From contig NZ_QVTE01000008.1 in NCBI RefSeq assembly GCF_003429095.1, positions 186,001 through 250,000 on the forward strand: DNA of 64,000 nt. The letters run 5' to 3'. Positions 58,576 through 64,000 of the stretch are shown here, piece after piece (position 1 is the first letter of the stretch; the number at the start of each line of letters is the position of its first letter). The position numbers and the translations under genes were made by a program. The notes beneath the pieces were generated by a model. It made no database searches. It saw only the letters and a list, made by a program, of their open reading frames with translations, and was not told where the DNA came from. Source of the stretch: Peribacillus saganii. Lineage in GTDB: Bacteria; Bacillota; Bacilli; Bacillales; DSM-1321.

Positions 58576-59004
58576 ATGTTCAGTAATTTTAATGGGGGAA
58601 TTCTGGAGGCAAAAGTAAAGGATATGCTCATTTCTTCAGAAAGGGTCGCGCACGTTCAGGTTGCCAATAACCTTGAACATGCACTGTTAGTTTTAACGAA
58701 AAGCGGCTATACGGCTATTCCGGTGCTTGACCCCATGTATAAACTACAGGGTTTAATCAGCACTCCTGTTATCCTTGATTCCATTATGGGCCTCCAGAGA
58801 ATTGAATTTGAGGAGCTTGAAAATAAAAAAGTCTCTGAAGTAATGAAAACAGATATTCCGAGGTTATTTAGCGGGGATCAAATCAAAAAAGGACTTGAAA
58901 TGCTGATCGACCACCCATTTGTTTGTGTGGAGGATGAGGATGGTGTTTTCGAAGGAATCATCACCCGCAGAGCGATATTGAAGGAATTGGAAAAGCAATT
59001 ATAG
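58576..59004 (+). CDS. cbpB: c-di-AMP-binding CBS protein (CbpB/DarB, YkuL)
   Basis: A 142-residue protein made of two CBS motifs (about 14-70 and 83-142). It matches YkuL/DarB: ERVAHVQVANNLEHALLVLT, then KSGYTAIPVLDPMYKLQGLI and MKTDIPRLFSGDQIKKGLEM. In B. subtilis and Listeria this protein binds c-di-AMP and, when free of it, stimulates (p)ppGpp synthesis by Rel (and pyruvate carboxylase), linking potassium/c-di-AMP status to the stringent response. GTAGGGAG precedes the ATG. A terminator follows. Confidence 0.92.
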   Translation: MFSNFNGGILEAKVKDMLISSERVAHVQVANNLEHALLVLTKSGYTAIPVLDPMYKLQGLISTPVILDSIMGLQRIEFEELENKKVSEVMKTDIPRLFSGDQIKKGLEMLIDHPFVCVEDEDGVFEGIITRRAILKELEKQL

Positions 59005-59013
59005 AATATTTTT

Positions 59014-59049
59014 AATCCCTGCTGGCATTTGCCTTCAGGGATTTTTACT
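59014..59049 (+). terminator. Terminator of cbpB
   Basis: AATCCCTG (59014-59021) and CAGGGATT (59036-59043), then TTT. Confidence 0.75.
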
Positions 59050-59162
59050 AGAAATTGAAATGTGGCGGGTTTCAGCTCCAAGCAGTTATTTCCTGTCAAT
59101 GTCCCGATAAAGGTAGCGCAAAATCCAATAATAATAAGCAGAACATCTGTCAAATTAATCAC
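59050..59162 (-). pseudogene. Possible remnant of a TSUP transporter N-terminus
   Basis: From GTG 59162 on the minus strand the frame reads INLTDVLLIIIGFCATFIGT then LTG, which resembles the first helix of TauE/SafE (TSUP) permeases (IGFIATFIGTLxGxGG). The resemblance ends after about 25 residues and the frame runs into the cbpB terminator. No ribosome site. Weak evidence. Confidence 0.3.
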
Positions 59163-59260
59163 TCAGGTCTTTGCAGGTTACAGATAAGCTTTTTCAAATC
59201 TGCTCTTGTATTATATTTCTTTCTCGCTAATAATGAAATTTGTAATTTGTTAGATTTATC

Positions 59261-59275
59261 ATAAGAAATTCTTAT
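59261..59275 (+). promoter_or_regulatory. CcpC-box-like palindrome before ccpC
   Basis: ATAAGAAATTCTTAT is a perfect 7-1-7 palindrome and fits ATAA-N7-TTAT, the CcpC dyad known at citB and ccpC promoters. It lies 13-27 bp before the ccpC start, so it points to autoregulation. Confidence 0.7.
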
Positions 59276-59287
59276 CAATGGGGGATA

Positions 59288-60184
59288 ATGATGGTTTTTT
59301 CAGAATTCCAATTAATATCCGTGCTAGCACAGGAAATGAATATGAGAAAGGCCGCTGAAAGATTGTTTGTTTCCCAGCCTGCTCTTTCACAAAGGCTGCA
59401 GACGATTGAAAAAGATTGGGGAAGCAAACTTTTTTTGCGTTCTCAAAAAGGGCTTTCCTTAACCTCGGCAGGTGAATTGGTAGTCAAATTCGCGAGGGAA
59501 ATGCTTGAAAAGGAGGAGAAAGTAAGGGAGGAAATCGAATCGATGGAATCCGAGGTCCATGGGACCCTAAAGATTGCCTGTGCTTCCATCGTAGGGCAGA
59601 ACTGGCTTCCGCAAATTTTGAAACGGTATTTGCAGCGATATCCACATGCAAAAATTTCTCTAATTACCGGTTGGAGCAGTGAAATACTAAAATCATTATA
59701 TGATGGGCAAGTCCATATAGGCATAATAAGAGGTACACCTGACTGGAAAGGTGTAAAAAAGCACCTCTTTAAGGATATGCTGTATTTGGTTGATACAGAA
59801 ATGAGTAAAATGGAACAGGTTCTTGGAACGGACCGTCCATTTATTCAATTTAAAAGCGATTCGAACTACTATCAGGAAATTCAGGATTGGTGGCATAGGC
59901 AGTTTCAAACAGTCCCGAAAAGGACCATTGTCGTTGATCAAATTGAAACGTGCAAGCAAATGGCTTTCAACGGTATTGGCTACGCCATTTTGCCTGCCAT
60001 AACTTTAAATGACAAGGACGAAAATTATTTTAAGCTTCCTCTCATGGATGAACATAATGATCCGATTAAACGGGATACGTGGCTTGTCGGCTATGATTCT
60101 GCTTTTGAACTTAAACAGGTGCAAGCTTTTTCGGAACTGCTGGACGAATTTTTACTTGAGCATAGTGCAAATGGGCACAGCTAA
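59288..60184 (+). CDS. ccpC: CcpC, LysR-type regulator of TCA genes
   Basis: A 298-residue LysR regulator closely matching CcpC, which represses aconitase and citrate synthase genes and is relieved by citrate. The HTH reads AQEMNMRKAAERLFVSQPAL SQRLQTIEKDWGSK; the effector domain includes SLITGWSSEILKSLYDGQVH and VDQIETCKQMAFNGIGYAIL. ATG codons at 59288 and 59291 both follow GGGGG; the second has better spacing. The ATAA-N7-TTAT palindrome upstream suggests that it controls itself. Neighbours (cbpB before, dapH after) are as in B. subtilis. Confidence 0.93.
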   Translation: MMVFSEFQLISVLAQEMNMRKAAERLFVSQPALSQRLQTIEKDWGSKLFLRSQKGLSLTSAGELVVKFAREMLEKEEKVREEIESMESEVHGTLKIACASIVGQNWLPQILKRYLQRYPHAKISLITGWSSEILKSLYDGQVHIGIIRGTPDWKGVKKHLFKDMLYLVDTEMSKMEQVLGTDRPFIQFKSDSNYYQEIQDWWHRQFQTVPKRTIVVDQIETCKQMAFNGIGYAILPAITLNDKDENYFKLPLMDEHNDPIKRDTWLVGYDSAFELKQVQAFSELLDEFLLEHSANGHS

Positions 60185-60271
60185 TATTTCTATACGTGAT
60201 GCTTGTATAACACGCTTTTGTCTGATAAAGTATTTTTTGTATTCTATACATAAATAGGAGGACTTGGAATT

Positions 60272-60982
60272 ATGAAGCAAATGGATGCACATGAAATTAT
60301 TGCTTTTATTCAAAATAGCAAGAAAGCCACCCCTGTAAAGGTGTATGTAAAAGGTAATCTGGAAGGAATCAACTTCGGTGAAAATGCGAAGGCATTTATT
60401 AACGGCAACACAGGAGTCGTTTTTGGTGAATGGGATGAAATCAATGCAGTATTATCAGCCAACTCAGACAGAATTGAAGATTATGTGGTTGAAAATGACC
60501 GACGCAATTCAGCGATCCCGCTTTTAGATATGAAAGGAATCAAAGCTCGTATTGAGCCAGGCGCTATTATCCGTGATCAGGTAGAAATTGGTGAGAACGC
60601 CGTAATCATGATGGGAGCTTCCATTAATATTGGAGCGGTTGTTGGCGAAAAGACAATGATTGATATGAATGTAGTTCTTGGCGGAAGAGCAACTGTAGGA
60701 AAGAATTGCCACATTGGTGCAGGAGCAGTCCTGGCTGGTGTTGTTGAGCCACCGTCTGCTAAACCGGTAGTCATTGAGGATGACGTATTAATCGGTGCAA
60801 ACGCTGTTGTATTGGAAGGAGTTACTGTTGGTGCAGGCTCGGTAGTTGCCGCTGGCGCCATCGTAACAAAGGATGTTCCTCCATACTCAGTAGTGGCTGG
60901 CGCTCCGGCTAAAGTGATTAAAGAAATTGATGAAAAAACAAAATCAAAAACTGAAATCATGCAGGAGCTTCGTCAGCTGTAA
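60272..60982 (+). CDS. dapH: Tetrahydrodipicolinate N-acetyltransferase
   Basis: A 236-residue trimeric acetyltransferase (DapH/YkuQ). It acetylates tetrahydrodipicolinate with acetyl-CoA in the acetylase route to diaminopimelate and lysine. An N-terminal helical domain ([20 protein letters not shown]) is followed by a left-handed beta-helix of hexapeptide repeats (about 90-200: [40 protein letters not shown]) with the insert ending [26 protein letters not shown] precedes the ATG. The next pathway gene, dapL, follows after a terminator and a dispersed repeat. Confidence 0.95.
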   Translation: MKQMDAHEIIAFIQNSKKATPVKVYVKGNLEGINFGENAKAFINGNTGVVFGEWDEINAVLSANSDRIEDYVVENDRRNSAIPLLDMKGIKARIEPGAIIRDQVEIGENAVIMMGASINIGAVVGEKTMIDMNVVLGGRATVGKNCHIGAGAVLAGVVEPPSAKPVVIEDDVLIGANAVVLEGVTVGAGSVVAAGAIVTKDVPPYSVVAGAPAKVIKEIDEKTKSKTEIMQELRQL

Positions 60983-61005
60983 TCAAAATGGTTTTTGCTC
61001 AAAGT

Positions 61006-61042
61006 AAAGGGACCGGGTATCGTTGCTCCGGCCCTTTTATTA
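61006..61042 (+). terminator. Terminator between dapH and dapL
   Basis: AAAGGG-A-CCGG (61006-61016) pairs with CCGG-CCCTTT (61028-61037), followed by T and AT-rich sequence. Confidence 0.72.
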
Positions 61043-61159
61043 TAATTTAATTTATAATGCGCTTTTTTAATGAGATTCTTTTTTACAAAGCTGTTTACCT
61101 CTGCTTAAGCGTGAGGTTTTTCTTGATTGTGCAAGAGTAGTCTTTTACAATATTACAGA

Positions 61160-61312
61160 TTCTAGCGCAAGCACCCAGTAACTTTTTTTTGCAGGATAAG
61201 GCAGGGCAAGGAATGCCTCGGCAACAATACATTTCCACGAGACCAAGTAGCAGTTTTGTGAGGACGTGGGGGTCTTAGCCGGTGTTCCTTTTGTGCGGGC
61301 GCTTACGCTTTT
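61160..61312 (+). repeat. Dispersed intergenic repeat, family 1, copy 4
   Basis: Starts TTCTAGCGCAAGCACCCAGT and ends GGGCGCTTACGCTTTT. It fills the dapH-dapL gap and ends directly before the dapL ribosome site. Confidence 0.65.
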
Positions 61313-61328
61313 ATGAAGGGGGATAAGA

Positions 61329-62456
61329 GTGAGTACATTAAATCCATTTGTTTCTATCAGGCGTGATTTGCACAAGATTCCTGAACTTGGGTTCCAGGAG
61401 TTTAAGACACAGCGCTATATTTTAGATTATGTCGGGGGCCTGCCACAGGAACACTTAGAAGTAGAGACATGGAAGACAGCAGTTTTTGTCAGGGTAAAGG
61501 GGAAGAACCCTTCCAAGACAATCGGCTATCGGGCCGATATGGACGGCCTTCCGATTTTGGAAGAAACAAGTCTTCCATTTAGTTCTGAACATCCGGAACA
61601 GATGCATGCCTGCGGTCATGATATTCATATGAGCATTGCTCTGGGAGTTCTGACCCGTTTTGCCGAAGAGCCAGCAGCTGATAACATATTGTTTATTTTT
61701 CAGCCGGCTGAAGAAGGTCCGGGAGGTGCAGCACCTTTAATGAACACAGATACCATGCAAAAATGGAAGCCTGACATGATTGTAGCTCTCCATATTGCCC
61801 CGGAATATCCGGTTGGTACGATTGCTATTAAAGAAGGCCTGCTGTTTGCCAATACCTCTGAGCTTTTTATTGACCTAAAGGGAAAAGGCGGCCATGCTGC
61901 TTATCCGCATCTTACGAATGATATGGTGATTGCTGCCTGCTCGCTTGTAGGACAGCTTCAGACAGTAGTTTCAAGGAATGTCGACCCGCTTGATTCGGCT
62001 GTGATAACAATCGGAAAAATTACTGGCGGCACAGTACAGAATATTATTGCAGAAAATGCACGCCTGGAAGGTACGATTCGGACTCTTTCTGTGGATTCCA
62101 TGAAAAAAGTGAAGCAAAGGGTCAAGGAGTTAATTAAGGGTGTGGAAATCGGATATCAATGTGAAGCATCGATAGACTTTGGCTGTATGTACCATGAGGT
62201 TAATAATGAAAGTACCCTTACACGCGAATTTATGGAGTTTGCTGCCCGCCAGGAGGGTATTACTGTATTTGAGTGCAGCGAGCAAATGACAGGTGAGGAC
62301 TTTGGTTTTATGCTTAACGAAATTCCCGGCTTTATGTTTTGGCTGGGGGCTAACTCAGAGTTCGGTCTGCACCATTCTAAAATCAATCCCGATGAATCAG
62401 CCATTGAAACAGCTATAAACCTCCTTATCCCTTATTTAAGGTACAAAGGAGAATAA
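61329..62456 (+). CDS. dapL: N-acetyldiaminopimelate deacetylase
   Basis: A 375-residue M20-family zinc amidohydrolase (DapL/YkuR). It removes the acetyl group from N-acetyl-LL-diaminopimelate after PatA has acted. Visible are [20 protein letters not shown], metal-binding [10 protein letters not shown] (about 94-103), [13 protein letters not shown] with catalytic Glu, and [18 protein letters not shown] near the end. GTG start with GAAGGGGGATA upstream. With dapH and patA it completes the acetylase branch of lysine synthesis. Confidence 0.94.
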   Translation: MSTLNPFVSIRRDLHKIPELGFQEFKTQRYILDYVGGLPQEHLEVETWKTAVFVRVKGKNPSKTIGYRADMDGLPILEETSLPFSSEHPEQMHACGHDIHMSIALGVLTRFAEEPAADNILFIFQPAEEGPGGAAPLMNTDTMQKWKPDMIVALHIAPEYPVGTIAIKEGLLFANTSELFIDLKGKGGHAAYPHLTNDMVIAACSLVGQLQTVVSRNVDPLDSAVITIGKITGGTVQNIIAENARLEGTIRTLSVDSMKKVKQRVKELIKGVEIGYQCEASIDFGCMYHEVNNESTLTREFMEFAARQEGITVFECSEQMTGEDFGFMLNEIPGFMFWLGANSEFGLHHSKINPDESAIETAINLLIPYLRYKGE

Positions 62457-62472
62457 TTTTTATGAAATAAGT

Positions 62473-62507
62473 CTCTGTAAGACATGGTCTTTCAGGGATT
62501 TTTTTAA
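62473..62507 (+). terminator. Terminator of dapL
   Basis: CTCTG-T-AAGAC (62473-62483) pairs with GTCTT-T-CAGGG (62487-62497), one mismatch, followed by TTTTTTT. Confidence 0.65.
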
Positions 62508-62836
62508 TAATCAGCTTTTATTTCAAAGACAGTTGAAGCATTTATAATATTTTGTCGAGATTTGAAGTCGTATTGTTTTATTAAGAAAATGAACAGTGGT
62601 AAACTGGTACCTGTTGTAGATAAAAAATCCTGGTTTTTGGTTTACGATAGTGTAATCAGGGGCAACCTTATAATGGCCAGGCTTTGCTTTATTAATAATC
62701 AATACTTCTTTAAATTGATTTTAATCAAGTGTTGACGGTAATAGGGGTCTTGTCTATAATGGATATTGTGTAAAAAAATAAATGAGAAAAATAAAATATT
62801 TTCTCAATAAAAATTTGTTTTTGGAGGGATTTATTC
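62508..62836 (+). promoter_or_regulatory. Promoter region of the peroxiredoxin gene
   Basis: A 330-bp gap without a gene. TTGACG (62732-62737), 17 bp and TATAAT (62755-62760) make a near-consensus promoter. Just upstream, TTGATTTTAATCAA (62715-62728) is an inverted repeat that may be an operator. No PerR box was recognised. Confidence 0.7.
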
Positions 62837-63385
62837 ATGCCAGAGCGTATGGTAGGAAAACAAGCACCTCGTTTCGAAATGGATGCTGTATTAGCAAATA
62901 AGGAATTTGGTAAAGTTAGTCTTGAAGAGAATATGAAGAATGATAAATGGACAGTTCTTTTCTTCTATCCAATGGATTTTACTTTCGTATGCCCGACAGA
63001 AATCACTGCTATGTCTGACCGTAATGACGAATTTGACGATCTTGATGCTGTTGTAATTGGAGTATCTACTGATACTATCCATACACACTTAGCTTGGATT
63101 AATACTGATCGTAAAGAGAACGGCTTAGGCGACCTTAACTATCCGCTAGCTGCAGATACAAACCATGTAGTTTCCCGGGATTATGGCGTATTGATCGAAG
63201 AAGAAGGTGTTGCTCTTCGTGGTCTGTTCATCATTAGTCCTGAAGGAGAGTTAATGTACTCTGTTGTTAACCATAACAATATTGGACGTGACGTTGATGA
63301 AACACTTCGCGTTCTTCAAGCTCTTCAAACTGGCGGTCTTTGCCCGGCTAACTGGAGACCTGGACAAGCTACACTAAACGCTTAA
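62837..63385 (+). CDS. ahpA: 2-Cys peroxiredoxin (AhpA/YkuU)
   Basis: A 182-residue typical 2-Cys peroxiredoxin. Peroxidatic Cys52 is in DFTFVCPTEITAMSD and resolving Cys169 in GGLCPANWRPGQ. It reduces hydrogen and organic peroxides in the cytoplasm and needs a thiol partner. It matches YkuU (AhpA) of B. subtilis by sequence and position. GGAGGG precedes the ATG. The thiol-disulfide protein YkuV follows, after a highly structured 160-bp gap. Confidence 0.93.
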   Translation: MPERMVGKQAPRFEMDAVLANKEFGKVSLEENMKNDKWTVLFFYPMDFTFVCPTEITAMSDRNDEFDDLDAVVIGVSTDTIHTHLAWINTDRKENGLGDLNYPLAADTNHVVSRDYGVLIEEEGVALRGLFIISPEGELMYSVVNHNNIGRDVDETLRVLQALQTGGLCPANWRPGQATLNA

Positions 63386-63404
63386 TCGAAATTTAGAAAT
63401 GTGT

Positions 63405-63513
63405 GAGGCTGTTCCATAGTGGTTCGTGATGCGTTTTCAGACAAGAATAAGGTGAGGGGAATTCCTGCCGCCCTTGTCTGCCAATCCGTCCCTCTATGGA
63501 ATAGTCTCTTTTT
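63405..63513 (+). terminator. Two-tier hairpin between ahpA and ykuV
   Basis: Outer arms 63405-63419 (GAGGCTGTTCCATAG) and 63494-63508 pair over 15 bp (two G-U). Inside, CAGACAAG (63438-63445) and CTTGTCTG (63473-63480) pair, with a further AGG/CCT stem in the loop. A T-run (63509-63513) follows. It could be a complex terminator or an RNA processing element. Confidence 0.65.
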
Positions 63514-63545
63514 GGATAAGAAAAAATCATCGGAGGTGCAAAAAA

Positions 63546-64000
63546 ATGAAATTACGTGATCAAATGCCAGAACTACAAGGAGCTACTGACTGGTTAAATG
63601 GCCAGGTAACAAAAGAAGAACTGGTTGGTGAAAGACCAACGCTTATCCACTTCTGGTCAGTAAGCTGTTATTTATGTAAAGAAGCTATGCCGCAGGTTAA
63701 TGAATTCAGGGACAAATATCAGGGCAAGCTTAACGTTGTGGCTGTCCATATGCCGCGTTCTGAAGATGACCTTAACATGGATGACATTAAGAAAACAGCG
63801 GAAGAACATGGCATATCACAGCCAATCTTTGTTGATAACGAATTAAAGCTTAATGATGCTTTTGAAAATCAATATGTTCCTGCTTATTATGTGTTTGACA
63901 AAGAAGGAAAGCTTCGTCACTTCCAGGCTGGCGGAAGCGGTATGAAAATGCTTGAAAAGCGCGTAAACCGTGTTCTTGATGAAACTGAAGCAGCAGAAAA
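63546..64000 (+). CDS. ykuV: Thiol-disulfide isomerase YkuV (runs off the edge)
   Basis: The first 151 codons of a thioredoxin-fold protein matching YkuV: KLRDQMPELQGATDWLNGQV, PTLIHFWSVSCYLCKEAMPQ with CxxC at Cys41 and Cys44 (CYLC), VHMPRSEDDLNMDDIKKTAE, VPAYYVFDKEGKLRHFQAGG and GMKMLEKRVNRVL. The B. subtilis protein is about 148 residues, so only a few residues and the stop should be missing. GGAGGTG precedes the ATG. It likely works with the adjacent peroxiredoxin in thiol redox balance. Confidence 0.93.
   Translation, partial: MKLRDQMPELQGATDWLNGQVTKEELVGERPTLIHFWSVSCYLCKEAMPQVNEFRDKYQGKLNVVAVHMPRSEDDLNMDDIKKTAEEHGISQPIFVDNELKLNDAFENQYVPAYYVFDKEGKLRHFQAGGSGMKMLEKRVNRVLDETEAAE

Noticed and set aside
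61145-61375. Leftward 76-codon frame
   Set aside because: It covers the family 1 repeat and the dapL start; no ribosome site.

Overview
The window looks like chromosomal DNA of a spore-forming Bacillaceae member, low G+C, outside the B. subtilis and B. cereus groups proper (something like Cytobacillus or Mesobacillus). The reasons are strong AGGAGG-type ribosome binding sites, many TTG/GTG starts, a type-H spore protein (sspH), a Spo0E-like phosphatase, TnrA, GltC, CcpC, ComK, and gene order recalling the ykv-pts-ykw-yku arc of B. subtilis (mhqR, ykvI, ykvS, ptsHI, ykwC, patA, cheV, ykyB, ykuE, fadH/ykuF, ykuI, ykuJ, ykuL, ccpC, dapH, dapL, ykuU, ykuV). No rRNA, tRNA, CRISPR array or transposase was seen.

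Layout. 1-13 kb: a Spo0E-like protein followed by a decayed gene, a ZIP metal transporter, a fosmidomycin-resistance-type exporter divergent from an MhqR-like MarR regulator, an M3 oligoendopeptidase, YkvI, a lipoprotein, a CPBP protease, YkvS and a small sigma factor. 13-19 kb: a frameshifted HAD gene, the adaA-adaB alkylation-repair pair, and an LPXTA-anchored acidic surface protein with its class D sortase. 19-30 kb: nitrogen control (tnrA with a perfect TnrA box), lrgA with an internally deleted lrgB and three very small downstream genes of which two are FbpA-like, gltC divergent from the glutamate synthase operon, a DJ-1/PfpI remnant and a LOG-family gene. 30-33.5 kb: a PlcR-like regulator, a precursor protein with ten tandem copies of a 14-residue peptide, and comK. 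34-49 kb: two SDR genes, ptsHI, sspH, ykwC, patA, a CorA-type transporter, cheV, ykyB, a diguanylate cyclase and a Tat-type phosphoesterase. 49-64 kb: an SLC13 permease, fadH with a FadR-type operator, an EAL protein, a CHR-transporter pseudogene, a c-di-AMP-binding CBS protein, ccpC with its own operator-like palindrome, the acetyl-DAP lysine genes, and a peroxiredoxin plus thiol-disulfide protein cut by the right edge.

The most interesting locus is 31024-32454. A 291-residue RRNPP/PlcR-type regulator is followed 48 bp later by a TTG-started gene whose product has a PapR-like signal peptide and then ten units of VAGLPAQHISKPIT or close variants. The core AGLPAQH aligns with the known PapR heptapeptide pattern (ADLPFEF/H). 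This looks like a quorum-sensing pheromone encoded as a polyprotein, next to the competence master regulator gene comK.

The window is also rich in decay: at least five broken genes or remnants (PilZ-like or unknown at 0.8-1.05 kb, HAD at 13.2 kb, lrgB at 21 kb, DJ-1 at 29.4 kb, CHR transporter at 56.2 kb). It carries two families of dispersed intergenic repeats (four copies of one, two of the other), one of which lies between dapH and dapL. All functional calls rest on reading translations and remembered family sequences; no database search was run.
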